DNA of 64,000 nucleotides from Saprospiraceae bacterium (GTDB lineage: Bacteria; Bacteroidota; Bacteroidia; Chitinophagales; Saprospiraceae). The translations under genes were made by a program, and so were the position numbers. Below the pieces are notes generated by a model. It ran no database searches and had not been told where the DNA came from. It saw only the letters and a program-made list of their open reading frames with translations. The stretch's first letter is position 1; each line of letters opens with the position of its first letter. Where the stretch lies: the NCBI GenBank assembly GCA_020628095.1, contig JAHDFP010000001.1, positions 186,001-250,000 on the forward strand. The letters run 5' to 3'. Positions 28,101 through 36,835 of the stretch are shown here, in pieces.

Positions 28101-29085
28101 TTTTCCAGAACAAATTCCATTTACTAACACCACTGTAGAAGATAGACGTGTAATATACAGCTGGGACTTTGGTAATGGTTCTACCTCTACCCTACGCGAT
28201 CCAGTAATCCCATTTGACAAGGGCACTTACGAAGTGCAGCTTGTTGCCACATCCATCTATGGGTGCAGGGATACAATAAATCAATCTTTCACGCTATTAG
28301 GGCCAGAAGGAAGCCTAGAGGTGGATAAGACCGATGTCTGTCCTGGCGAAGAGATTCAGTTTACCATGATAGACCCAATCGATGTATCGAGTTGGACTTG
28401 GGATTTTGGTGATGGTAATCAGGTGGATAATCAGAACCCAGTCAACCATAGCTATTCGCCATCCTCAAGCGTTACCGTATTTACACCGACATTGATTATC
28501 AGATCAGACGAGACTGGTTGTGAGTCAGTGGTTAATATTCCAATCAACCTATCATCTATTACTGCCGACTTTATAGACTCCACTGGAGTCTGTCCAGGAG
28601 AGATATCATTTTTCTCAGGATTCGAAAATCCGCAATCACTCCGATGGATAATAGATGGACAAGAAATAGATGACACACCTAATCCATCTGTTAGTGTGGA
28701 TAAGGAAACCATCGAAGTTTCGCTAGTCGTGACGGACAGTCGTGGGTGCGAGGTGGAAAGAAAAAGAACAATAGATATTCCTGATTTGGATAAAGGGAAT
28801 ATTATATATCCTAACGTCTTTTCTCCTAATGGTGATCAGAAAAATGATTTCTTCAATGTAAAGTTTGACGATACAGCATTTCCCTCGGCTCCAATTATAT
28901 CAGTGTTCCGAGTGTACAACAGATGGGGACAACTTATCTATGACAACGAGGACCCCGACAATGGCTGGAATGGCCAATACAATGGCGAAGAAGCTCCGTC
29001 AGATGTCTATGCTTATTACATAGAATTGGATATAGAAGGATGTGCTTCTAAGTCTAAAAAAGGTAATGTAACAATAGTCAGATAA
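25141..29085 (+). CDS. PKD-repeat surface adhesin with T9SS type B sorting domain (copy 1)
   Basis: The 1314-residue protein has a signal peptide (ISLITILFLYSSISEVTAQ) and about thirteen PKD-like beta-sandwich repeats of roughly 85-95 residues. The repeats are marked by WDFGNG or WDFGDG at the strand turn, the F.Y/H..Y..PG.Y.V.L run, and regular Cys near each repeat boundary. The last 95 residues form the gliding-motility-associated C-terminal (type B) domain: NVFSPNGDQKNDFF, VYNRWGQLIYDN, GWNGQYNGEEAPSDVYAYYI, ending KKGNVTIVR. It is presumably exported by T9SS with help of the PorP/SprF protein two genes upstream and displayed or released at the cell surface. Its ligand is unknown. A close paralogue of equal length is at 32858. 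Confidence 0.93.
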   Translation: MRIISLITILFLYSSISEVTAQSADVTSGCAELNVQFSAPQSASYFWDFGNGATSELQNPEYSYVQPGDYTVRLYDRQGGLKVGNDLVITVYPEIDFVIEADVRSGCAPLTVNFTSQINVHPDIIVKDIVWTFGDGASASGQNVSYTYNRANLYDVSLKVITENNIKCEDPILFEEYISVEGARTAFSLDKKSSCDVPAEFILTNRTTGDTNASYRWDFGNGNSSTERGPLRVNYEEAGLYEITLTTTTPSGCVTSFARSVNVGAPVINMTIPDTVCFASETILGNETIADSFVWNFDGANVSLEDENDTILAAPVVLFNQVGNQTIELTALSENGCQTTESISVFVYRPNADFSVGPEVNCAPEFDMQLEAADGNMATYIWEPVIINGTPASRIQSDNSKLDFTYTQPARDQWYVNIEDTIISRLTVISANGCSNISQTPLFVQRPEAFFVPDFVAGCVPFEVNFSDFSTSDEPIVERAWNFGDGNGMQVGEKDTVVTHTYNTPGIHTAQLIIKNDADCIDYSREVEILVITKDTIPAEGGGMCNPSTTGPICVGDSIFFEITTNARNIDTHIENDEGRLSHCWKDQSVYHPYYYPGNYPLALIIEYYGIMIDSIPIADIEVVGSKPNISYEFADCRSDGGSNNIVEFDAGSSINADRYRWTIDNGYSSEEKSFSYTFSEVGDYMVYLETEDSSTPQCIPIKDSVMIHIRDVQADFAIPDKVCANQMIPLDASPSVDVDKKCYSGFLWNFDTHRPREVGTDTLFHSFPPGPQTVTLTVEDINGCTSSITKSITAYGMASDFDLVERTCLPSEQNLTDLSIADTTLVSWMWDFGSEESVERNPLHTFTEADLDTLYMDDTITVKLIVEDALGCQDSLSKLVTLYDIESEIFMDQGAIICQDEIITFDAQDFTQEGSYLDYFWEFEGIGTSTDKMPAIQFPNPDSVAVTLTFTEVATGCIGQLDTLIDVVATPIANFETPYDNEPYICFPEQIPFTNTTVEDRRVIYSWDFGNGSTSTLRDPVIPFDKGTYEVQLVATSIYGCRDTINQSFTLLGPEGSLEVDKTDVCPGEEIQFTMIDPIDVSSWTWDFGDGNQVDNQNPVNHSYSPSSSVTVFTPTLIIRSDETGCESVVNIPINLSSITADFIDSTGVCPGEISFFSGFENPQSLRWIIDGQEIDDTPNPSVSVDKETIEVSLVVTDSRGCEVERKRTIDIPDLDKGNIIYPNVFSPNGDQKNDFFNVKFDDTAFPSAPIISVFRVYNRWGQLIYDNEDPDNGWNGQYNGEEAPSDVYAYYIELDIEGCASKSKKGNVTIVR

Positions 29086-29156
29086 TAGATTTAGTATATT
29101 GCGAGGCATTCCATTTTATTAATGCCCTTGAGACTAAATACTAAAGAAAGGCTATT

Positions 29157-29612
29157 ATGCAAAACAAGGAAATCATAGAAGCATTCTATTCTGCATTCTC
29201 CAGAGGTGACTGGCAAGAAATGGGTTCTTACTATCATAACGAGGTTACTTTTAGTGATCCTGTATTTGGAGAATTAAGAAGCACGGAAGCATCTAAAATG
29301 TGGAAGATGTTACTATCCAGAAAAGACGCCTCTCCAAAAATCACTTTTGCTAATGTCAAGGCTAACGACCAGGAAGGTTCTGCGGATTGGCAGGCAGAGT
29401 ATTTTTATGGTCCCAAAAAGAGAAAAGTCATAAATAAGATAAATGCAGAGTTTACCTTCGAAGGCGGAAAAATCATCAAGCATAAGGACAGCTTCGACCT
29501 TTGGACATGGTCTAAACAAGCACTCGGGCCTATGGGGTATTTGCTTGGTTGGTCTCCTTTCATGAAGGGTAAAATAAGAAAGATGGCACGGGGCAGACTA
29601 GATAATTTTTAA
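29157..29612 (+). CDS. NTF2-like/SnoaL-type protein
   Basis: This 151-residue protein has no signal peptide. The N-terminal segment EIIEAFYSAFSRGDWQEMGSYYH and the following FSDPVFGELRS, then KMWKMLL, fit the cone-shaped NTF2-like fold seen in SnoaL and DUF4440-type proteins (helix, then curved sheet). Such proteins are polyketide-cyclase-like or merely ligand-binding; no function can be named. A basic C-terminus (KGKIRKMARGRLDNF) ends the protein. It is flanked by two unrelated surface-protein genes and is probably its own unit. Confidence 0.8.
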   Translation: MQNKEIIEAFYSAFSRGDWQEMGSYYHNEVTFSDPVFGELRSTEASKMWKMLLSRKDASPKITFANVKANDQEGSADWQAEYFYGPKKRKVINKINAEFTFEGGKIIKHKDSFDLWTWSKQALGPMGYLLGWSPFMKGKIRKMARGRLDNF

Positions 29613-29791
29613 GTTGTTCTATACTAGCACATTATAATATAAAGAGTTACAAATCAATTTGTCCTTCAACCAAGAATCATCTTACACGCTCATACTCAAG
29701 ACCGAGTTTACCTTTTTATTCATAACGCGACAATTAGAAAGCAAGAAGTAGTACTTAAGAATCTATAATAAGACTATCATTGCTCAAACTT

Positions 29792-30616
29792 ATGATGCGT
29801 ATAAACTTTAAGATTTGCCTGATTCTCTTCTTGGGAATATTCATGGCTTGCCATAATCAAAATAAAACACCCGACTCCAAGAAAATAACAACAGAATCCT
29901 TCCAAAATAAAGGTCACGAACTTTTATATAATATGGTGCAGAAAGTAGGAAACCATAGTATACTCTCTCAGAAAAAGGATGTCGTCTATACTTACACCTA
30001 TCTGACCTCAGATGGCAAAAAAGATGTTTCTACCGAGAAATACATATTCGACGGAGAGCTATCTTATGGCCTATATAATCCGCACGAAAGAACCTTACCC
30101 AATCTTACAGGCCCAATAGAGCAAGGATATGACGGAGAAGAATATTGGTTTAAGCACAATGGCACTATAATCAATGATTCGACCATACTAAAAAGAGTCG
30201 CATTCAATAGACCCACTAATTATTATTGGTTTGCCATGTTCCAAAAACTATTAGATCCAGGGTTGATCTATGAGTACAAGGGAGAGAAAGAAATAGAAGG
30301 AAACTTATACGATATAGTCAGCGTGTCATTTACACCAGTGGATAACAAACCCACTGACATTTACCAAGTCTACATCAATAGGCAAACCTCATTAGTAGAT
30401 CAGTTTTTATTTACTGTGGCGGATTTTGGCGTGATGGACGAGCCACTACTAATGAAGGTAGAATACGAAGAAGTCGAAAATATATTAGTTCCAAGTCAGC
30501 GCAAATACCAAAAATCGACTTGGAATGCCGATATAAGTGAAGGCCCCTGGACAGAGGTGATCTGGTCTGATATAAAATTTGACAACGGTCTTACTATAGC
30601 AGATTTCAAAAAGTAG
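29792..30616 (+). CDS. DUF6503-like secreted lipoprotein
   Basis: This protein of about 274 residues has a signal peptide with a lipobox (LFLGIFMACHNQ, Cys at about 20), so it is probably a lipoprotein. The mature part is mostly beta strand: DVVYTYTYLTSDGKKDVSTEKYIFDGE, GYDGEEYWFKHNG, YEYKGEKEIEGNLYD, and a closing half rich in paired strands. The layout resembles the DUF6503/LolA-like clan of Bacteroidota proteins, which suggests lipid or lipoprotein binding, but I am not certain of the family. I start at the ATG at 29792; a TTG at 29780 is in frame. Confidence 0.75.
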   Translation: MMRINFKICLILFLGIFMACHNQNKTPDSKKITTESFQNKGHELLYNMVQKVGNHSILSQKKDVVYTYTYLTSDGKKDVSTEKYIFDGELSYGLYNPHERTLPNLTGPIEQGYDGEEYWFKHNGTIINDSTILKRVAFNRPTNYYWFAMFQKLLDPGLIYEYKGEKEIEGNLYDIVSVSFTPVDNKPTDIYQVYINRQTSLVDQFLFTVADFGVMDEPLLMKVEYEEVENILVPSQRKYQKSTWNADISEGPWTEVIWSDIKFDNGLTIADFKK

Positions 30617-30749
30617 TCGGCCCATAAAAACATGTTAACATAAACTTAGTCCCCAAATTTTATGGCAAATCAAAATGGTTAATGTCAGTACTAATCGTCC
30701 CAATAAATGATGATTATTACATATATTTAAGAAAAACTTATACAATAAG

Positions 30750-31964
30750 ATGAGATTTACAATTAGCGCAATTTGTCTTTTATTTTCTATCACTGTTTTT
30801 GGGCAACATCCGACATGTGATGGAGATAGATTTAAGAATGATATATTCGATGACGTGACGCATACGGCAGCTATTAAGTATGGCGAGAACGAAACCTTCT
30901 CTGGCGTTAACCAAGAATTATTTTTTGATCTATACGAACCGACTGATGATACGGCCGAGAAAAGACCGACAATCGTATTAGCTTTCGGAGGTAGCTTTAT
31001 ACAAGGACAAAGAGAAGACCTCGCAGACTTGTGCATGTCTTTTGCAAGGAAAGGATTTGTGGCGGTAACGATAGATTATAGACTATATGATGGCGCACTT
31101 TTCCCAGTACCGGAAGCAGACAAGATGAGAGATGTGGTAGTCAGAACGATCGGTGACATGAAAGCCGTCATAAGGCACCTCAAGCAAGATGCAGCAACGG
31201 ATAATTTATATAGAATAGATCCAGATTTCATCATATCAGGTGGTGTATCAGCGGGAGCGATTACAGCAGCTCATACCGCCGTGCTTGATGAAAGTGATGA
31301 CATACCAGAAGAATTATTAGAGCTTATAGAAAAGCATGGTGGTCTGGAAGGAAATACAACGGATAACTACGAATATGATTCATCTGTCATCGCATACGTC
31401 AATTACTCTGGTGCACTAAACAATGCATCACTTATGACAGCTGATGATCCGCCATTTATAAGTTATCATGATGATGGCGACGGAGTTGTACCATATAGTG
31501 ATGGATGGGCTACTATTGCTAATTTTCCTATAGCCCCATTACAAGGTAGTGCGGTCATGCACTATTATGCAGATAGTCTTAATATCAAAAACGAACTTAA
31601 CACAATAGAAAATAGCAGTGGACATGTAAGTTACTTTGGAGAAATTAGCTCTACTGTAGACGTCATTAATAACACCTCTGCATTTCTAGAAGGTATCGTC
31701 TGCGAAGCCGGTGTGTCAAGCGTACAAGATCAAATAATATCTCAATGGAAGGCATTCCCTAATCCAAGCAGTAGCCTAGTACAATTTGAGAATGATAATG
31801 CGAGTGTAGAAAAATTAGTAGTCTATGATATGCTTGGAAATCTAAGAGACATCATAAATTATCAGAATCGTCTGGACATCGGGAACTACGAAAATGGTAT
31901 ATACCTTGTAGAAATCCATGATGGAGCAGAAAGACCTGTTACAATCAAAATAATCAAGAACTAA
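30750..31964 (+). CDS. Secreted alpha/beta-hydrolase (carboxylesterase-like) with T9SS type A domain
   Basis: This 404-residue protein has a signal peptide (ISAICLLFSITVFGQ). An alpha/beta-hydrolase fold follows: IVLAFGGSF (oxyanion region, in place of the usual HGG), the nucleophile elbow GGVSAGAITAAH (Ser at about 167), an Asp-containing HDDGDGVVPYSDG and the catalytic-His candidate GHVSYFG. The last 75 residues match the T9SS type A C-terminal domain: FPNPSSSLVQF, VYDMLGNL, DIGNYENGIYLVEI, ending VTIKIIKN. It should therefore be exported and anchored or released at the surface. The substrate is unknown. A strong terminator follows at 31975-31998. Confidence 0.9.
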   Translation: MRFTISAICLLFSITVFGQHPTCDGDRFKNDIFDDVTHTAAIKYGENETFSGVNQELFFDLYEPTDDTAEKRPTIVLAFGGSFIQGQREDLADLCMSFARKGFVAVTIDYRLYDGALFPVPEADKMRDVVVRTIGDMKAVIRHLKQDAATDNLYRIDPDFIISGGVSAGAITAAHTAVLDESDDIPEELLELIEKHGGLEGNTTDNYEYDSSVIAYVNYSGALNNASLMTADDPPFISYHDDGDGVVPYSDGWATIANFPIAPLQGSAVMHYYADSLNIKNELNTIENSSGHVSYFGEISSTVDVINNTSAFLEGIVCEAGVSSVQDQIISQWKAFPNPSSSLVQFENDNASVEKLVVYDMLGNLRDIINYQNRLDIGNYENGIYLVEIHDGAERPVTIKIIKN

Positions 31965-31974
31965 AATAAAAACT

Positions 31975-31998
31975 AGGAAGCCCTCATAAGGGCTTCCT
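31975..31998 (+). terminator. Perfect 10-bp hairpin terminator
   Basis: AGGAAGCCCT (31975-31984) and AGGGCTTCCT (31989-31998) form a perfect 10-bp stem with a 4-base loop, just after the esterase gene. Only a short T stretch follows, so it may act with a factor; the A-run before it also permits use on the other strand. It separates the esterase from the second pseudo-protease/adhesin module. Confidence 0.65.
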
Positions 31999-32009
31999 CT
32001 AAACAATCA

Positions 32010-32858
32010 ATGCTCAGGCCAACAATCATTTCAGTCACTTCTTTATTCATTATTCTCTTTAGTGGAATCCAATCTGCCGTTGGACAATTCACGGAAAGTT
32101 TACCTTGTCTTTATAAAAATTATAATATCTCAGCGATCATCGCTGTAGATTCTATGAGTAGAGATTCTATCATCTCTTATGACCAGATAGATTCTATATT
32201 ATTTCAGACCTCGGCATTTTTCGAGCCTATCTGTATGTCCTTTTCCCTGTGCGAAACAACCATCATGGAAAAAGACTACACGCTTGGTATTCTCCTAGAC
32301 AAACCCATCCCTATGGAAAAGAGAATGGAGGAACTTACTAATAGATTTGCGAAGCGTAAGCGCATCAATATTTTCTTTCTTAAATCAATAGATACAGAAA
32401 CCTGTGGCAACAGCATATTTAATGGTATCGAAACGCTACATAATGCTAACGTATATGTAGACCTCAGTTGCGAAGAAGGTCCTGCAGAGCAAATTGCACA
32501 TCACCTTGGACACTTATTTGGATTGCGAGACACCTATGACGAAGACACCATAGAGCTAGTCGATGGATCTAATTGCGCAACAACAGGAGACAGAATATGC
32601 GATACGCCCGCCGACCCTTTTGGACAAACCTACATTAATCCGCAAGATATTATCAGATTGCAAGAAGAAGAACTTATAGATGATTTCATCAGTGATGATT
32701 GCATATTTATATATGAATATCGAGACCCTAATGACGAGTTCTATTCCCCATTAGTCAATAATGTCATGTCGGCCTACCCCTGCAAATGCACCTTTACCAG
32801 AGAGCAATTACTTTTCATTGTAGACAAGTACAACCAATCACCAATAAAGCAATTCTGA
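32010..32858 (+). CDS. M43-like metzincin homologue with degenerate active site (copy 2)
   Basis: This 282-residue protein is a paralogue of the gene at 24271, with a signal peptide (ISVTSLFIILFSGIQSAVGQ) and the same order of motifs: FFEPICMSFSLC, INIFFLKSID, ELVDGSNC, TGDRICDTPADPFGQ and the Met-turn NVMSAYPCKC. The zinc region reads HHLGHLFGLRD (residues 164-174), again lacking the catalytic Glu and with Asp in place of the third His. That both copies keep the same Glu-to-His change suggests an inherited, selected, non-proteolytic role. Its TGA overlaps the ATG of the following adhesin by one base, which couples their translation. Confidence 0.85.
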   Translation: MLRPTIISVTSLFIILFSGIQSAVGQFTESLPCLYKNYNISAIIAVDSMSRDSIISYDQIDSILFQTSAFFEPICMSFSLCETTIMEKDYTLGILLDKPIPMEKRMEELTNRFAKRKRINIFFLKSIDTETCGNSIFNGIETLHNANVYVDLSCEEGPAEQIAHHLGHLFGLRDTYDEDTIELVDGSNCATTGDRICDTPADPFGQTYINPQDIIRLQEEELIDDFISDDCIFIYEYRDPNDEFYSPLVNNVMSAYPCKCTFTREQLLFIVDKYNQSPIKQF

Positions 32859-35800
32859 TGAGTCGTTTGTTGTACATATACATAATAGTTCTCTCCTCTA
32901 TAGGAGTCTTTGCACAGACTGCCGATATTACTTCAGGTTGCGCTGAGCTGACTGTACAATTTTCTGCTCCAGAGGCTGAATCGTATTTCTGGTCATTTGG
33001 AGATAACACTTTTTCTGATCTCCAAAATCCAGAACATAGTTACATACAACCAGGAGATTATATCGTCCAATTATTCGATAATAACGGCGGCAATCAGATA
33101 GGTGCAGATATACGTATCACAGTATATCCCGAAGTCGAATTTTCTATAACCGCTGACACTATTAACGGTTGCTCACCGCTCACAGTAAATTTTTCTGCCA
33201 GCGTCAATGCGCATCCCGATATTGACATTGAGGAAATTGTATGGACCTTTGGTGATGGTGGGTCAGCAATGGGATCAGACGTAACATATACCTATATGCG
33301 ACCAAATATATACGACGTCTCGCTCAAGGTAATTACAAGAAATGATATAAAATGCGATGAGCCCAAAATCTTCGCAGACTTTATAGAAGCGCAAGGGGCC
33401 AATACTGGATTCTCTACTGATGAAGATGTTATCTGCGATGTGCCGGCAGAATTTAGAATCACGAATACGACTTTCAACGATGAAGGCGCGACATACCTCT
33501 GGGAATTTGGAGATGGAGAAACATCCACAGAAAAGTTTGTAGGTAGACATAGTTATAACCAAGCGGGTTCTTATCAACTCAGACTGACTACCACCACCCC
33601 ACTAGGCTGTGTAACTAGTTGGGGAAAAGAACTTATAGTAGGCTCGCCGATTATTAGTATAGAAAATGATACCATCTGTCCTTTGATCGAAAACCAACTT
33701 GTCAATCTTACTGTGGCAGACGAATTTGATTGGAATTTTAGACTTAGCGATTTAGTTCTGTCACCCGACTCTGAGAGGGACGATCGATCACCCATTGTAA
33801 TACCTCAGAGCACAGGAAACAAACTTATTATTCTGACGGCCACCTCGGACGCAGGATGTGAGACCACAGATACTATCAATATCCACGTAGAAAAACCCAA
33901 CTCTGACTTTCAATATGATCAGCCTATCAATAGTTGTCTCCCATCTTTTGATTTTTCTATGACCGCCGAAGACAAAAATCTGGCTCAATACAAATGGATC
34001 AATAGCATCACAGGTACTAACGGTACTATTACGGATGCTTCTACTATTCAGCTTAGTTACGAAGCCATTGTAAGAGATCCATACTATTTTAATGGACCTG
34101 ATTCTTTGAGTACATTATTGGCCGTTACTTCTAGATACGGATGCGTGGATACGACAGAAGTTCTTTTGCCTATAGATAAACCTGAGGCATTTTTTATACC
34201 TGATGTCGTCAAAGGATGCGAACCAATGGTTGTAGAATTTGAAGACTTAAGTTTTTCTCCTAGAAATATAATTAATCGGTCATGGGATTTTGGTGACGGT
34301 AACTCTCGATCTCTCGGAAGAAATGATACCATAACTAATCATACATATCACGAAGCAGGAATATACATAGCTACTCTTGTTATTACTAACGAAGTCGGTT
34401 GCATAGACACTTCCAGACAAGTCGAAATAGAAGTCATATCAAAGGAACAAACAGATACACTACTTATAGGAATACCCACAGATGGTAGTCCTGAAAGTGG
34501 AGAAGGCCCAATGGAATCTCCAGTGCTATGCGTGGGAGATATTGTAAGATTTCCTACGGCACAGGACCCCTATTCCGTCAAGATCGAAACTAACGAAGGC
34601 CGATTCGGTCATTGTATTATCGACACGTTTATAGCTGATAGGTCTTATTTTCCCGGCAAATTTCCAGTGGATTATCTGATAGAAGCAGATGGTATATTCA
34701 TTGACTCCATTAGAGGTTTAGATTCTATTGAGATTTTAGGCTCACATTCCATTTTAGATTACAATATAGACTGCCAGAATCCCTTTACGATTAACTTAGA
34801 TGCCTCCGAAAGTATCAATGCCGATATATATCGGTGGTATATAGATGGCAATTTAGTAAGTGAGGAAACAGAATACAGTCACACCTTCAACGATCGGGGC
34901 GACTATGTTGTAAGTTTAGAAACAGAAAATTCTATAGATCCATGTCGTGCTCATTTAGTGGAAAAGAGAATAGCGATAAGAGACGTGAAAGCCAATTTTG
35001 AAATAGCCGATGTCCTATGCGATAACATATCTTATACTTTGGATGCTAGTCCTTCTGTGGATGTGTTAGATGGATGTCGAGCTGGCATTAAGTGGATTTT
35101 TGAGTATCAAGCACCTAAATCGGTAGGTTCGTTTGAGTACCAACATCAATTCGTAAGTGGTGCGCAAAACCTTACTTTAGTTGCATCGGATATAAATGGT
35201 TGTAGCGACACTCTGACAAAACCAATTAACGTATACGGCATAGACGAAGATATTAATATTGATTCTACAATCTGTATAAATTCTGAGATCCAGTTAATCG
35301 ATCTAAGCCAGGCAGATACCGACTTAGTCAACTGGGAATGGCAAATAGGTGAGACAACACTCAACGAACAAAATCCTACGTACAAATTCTCCATGTCAGA
35401 TATAGACAGAAATTATCAACCTGATACAATATCCGTCAAATTGATATTAACGGACGCAGTAGGCTGTCAAGACACAGTGACAAGACTCTTGGAACCATAT
35501 ATCATAGATACAGAAATGCTCATAGATAACGGTCCACGTATATGTGTAGGTGATATTATTAACTTTGAGGTAACAGATTATAACGATCAAGGTAGCTACT
35601 TAAACTTCGAATGGGATTTTCAACAATATGGCACATCAGATGACAACATGGAAACCATCGTATTCACTGATTCTGGTGATTACAATATTTCTGTACGATA
35701 TACCGAAAATGCAACGGGTTGTACGTCTACATTAGATACGCTAATCGAAGTTTTCGAAGCACCTATCGCGGACTTCTCTTCACCTTTTGATGATGAAGAC

Positions 35801-36799
35801 TTCATCTGCTTTCCTGAGCAAATACCTTTTACTAATAACTCCATAGAAGACGGCCCCGTCATATACCAATGGTCCTTCTCTAATGGGGAAAGATCGACCT
35901 TAGAAAATCCAACCGTACCTTTTGACAAAGGTGAATGGTTTGCCACTCTGGTAGTCAGTTCCTTTTACGGTTGCAGTGACACTTTGACTAAGTCTTACGA
36001 ATTAGTCGGACCAGAAGGAAGTTTCGAAATAGACAAAGCAGTAATATGCCCTGGTGAGCCTGTGACATTTAGGCTCGTTGATCCACAAGATGTGGTGTCT
36101 TACACTTGGGATATGGGTAACGGTACGCAAATAGATGACACTAATCCATTGACTTATACTTACGAGCCCTTAGTCGGTGTTACCACCTTTCTTCCACGTC
36201 TGATTATAAGATCAGATAACGAAGGTTGCGAAAAAACATTCGAATTACCTCTCGATCTCTCTTTTGTCAATGCCGATTTTAAAGATTCGCTTTCTTTTTG
36301 TCAGACAGAATTATATCTGGACAAAACCTTTGACGGTGCTTCTTCGCAGTCCTGGATAATAAATGGTGAATCTGTTTCTACTGCCGATAATCTTGTGTAC
36401 GATATCCCAAATGGTACAACCGATATAGTAGTTAATCTCTCGGTGATAGATGATCGTAATTGTCAGGTCAATCAAGAATTACTCATCGAATTAGAAGAAC
36501 TCGAAGAGACTAAATCTTTTATGCCGAATGTCTTCTCTCCTAATAACGATAACAAAAATGATTTCTTCAACTATGTCATAGAAGACAAACCCGATAATGT
36601 GGATATAACCATCGATGTATTTAGAATTTATAATCGCTGGGGTCAATTACTCTATGACAATTATAATCCTAAAGCAGGTTGGGATGGCAACTATCTGGGT
36701 CAGCCTGTACCTTCTGACGTATATGCCTATTATATAGAGTACCGAATCAACGACTGCGACATCACAGCACAAAAAGGTAATATTACTGTCATAAGATAA
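32858..36799 (+). CDS. PKD-repeat surface adhesin with T9SS type B sorting domain (copy 2)
   Basis: The protein has 1313 residues when started at the ATG at 32858, which overlaps the upstream stop (TGATG) and begins a good signal peptide (YIYIIVLSSIGVFAQ); a longer version from 32786 lies inside the upstream gene and is rejected. It aligns along its full length with the adhesin at 25141, with the same N-terminus (TADITSGCAELTVQFSAP), the same number and spacing of PKD-like repeats, and the same C-terminal type B domain (NVFSPNNDNKNDFF, IYNRWGQLLYDN, PSDVYAYYI, ending KGNITVIR). The two are ancient tandem paralogues that have diverged throughout. There is no PorP/SprF gene of its own next to it. 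Confidence 0.93.
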   Translation: MSRLLYIYIIVLSSIGVFAQTADITSGCAELTVQFSAPEAESYFWSFGDNTFSDLQNPEHSYIQPGDYIVQLFDNNGGNQIGADIRITVYPEVEFSITADTINGCSPLTVNFSASVNAHPDIDIEEIVWTFGDGGSAMGSDVTYTYMRPNIYDVSLKVITRNDIKCDEPKIFADFIEAQGANTGFSTDEDVICDVPAEFRITNTTFNDEGATYLWEFGDGETSTEKFVGRHSYNQAGSYQLRLTTTTPLGCVTSWGKELIVGSPIISIENDTICPLIENQLVNLTVADEFDWNFRLSDLVLSPDSERDDRSPIVIPQSTGNKLIILTATSDAGCETTDTINIHVEKPNSDFQYDQPINSCLPSFDFSMTAEDKNLAQYKWINSITGTNGTITDASTIQLSYEAIVRDPYYFNGPDSLSTLLAVTSRYGCVDTTEVLLPIDKPEAFFIPDVVKGCEPMVVEFEDLSFSPRNIINRSWDFGDGNSRSLGRNDTITNHTYHEAGIYIATLVITNEVGCIDTSRQVEIEVISKEQTDTLLIGIPTDGSPESGEGPMESPVLCVGDIVRFPTAQDPYSVKIETNEGRFGHCIIDTFIADRSYFPGKFPVDYLIEADGIFIDSIRGLDSIEILGSHSILDYNIDCQNPFTINLDASESINADIYRWYIDGNLVSEETEYSHTFNDRGDYVVSLETENSIDPCRAHLVEKRIAIRDVKANFEIADVLCDNISYTLDASPSVDVLDGCRAGIKWIFEYQAPKSVGSFEYQHQFVSGAQNLTLVASDINGCSDTLTKPINVYGIDEDINIDSTICINSEIQLIDLSQADTDLVNWEWQIGETTLNEQNPTYKFSMSDIDRNYQPDTISVKLILTDAVGCQDTVTRLLEPYIIDTEMLIDNGPRICVGDIINFEVTDYNDQGSYLNFEWDFQQYGTSDDNMETIVFTDSGDYNISVRYTENATGCTSTLDTLIEVFEAPIADFSSPFDDEDFICFPEQIPFTNNSIEDGPVIYQWSFSNGERSTLENPTVPFDKGEWFATLVVSSFYGCSDTLTKSYELVGPEGSFEIDKAVICPGEPVTFRLVDPQDVVSYTWDMGNGTQIDDTNPLTYTYEPLVGVTTFLPRLIIRSDNEGCEKTFELPLDLSFVNADFKDSLSFCQTELYLDKTFDGASSQSWIINGESVSTADNLVYDIPNGTTDIVVNLSVIDDRNCQVNQELLIELEELEETKSFMPNVFSPNNDNKNDFFNYVIEDKPDNVDITIDVFRIYNRWGQLLYDNYNPKAGWDGNYLGQPVPSDVYAYYIEYRINDCDITAQKGNITVIR

Positions 36800-36802
36800 T
36801 AA

Positions 36803-36825
36803 GGAATATTTTATCTTCATATTCC
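36803..36825 (+). repeat. Inverted repeat GGAATAT-N9-ATATTCC
   Basis: Two perfect 7-base arms (36803-36809 and 36819-36825) lie in the 36-base gap between the second adhesin and the next surface gene. It could be a weak terminator or an operator; no T-run follows. Confidence 0.35.
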
Positions 36826-36835
36826 AACTTGATAG

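Noticed and set aside
30635-31036. Minus-strand open frame opposite the esterase
   Set aside because: It is a shadow of the esterase frame, with no family features.
32786-32857. Longer second adhesin starting at 32786
   Set aside because: The extension lies inside the upstream gene in another frame, and the ATG at 32858 begins a normal signal peptide.
25141-36799. Repeated DNA between the two adhesin modules as a recent duplication
   Set aside because: The two proteins align along their length but their DNA has diverged throughout, so the duplication is old and there is no direct nucleotide repeat to annotate.
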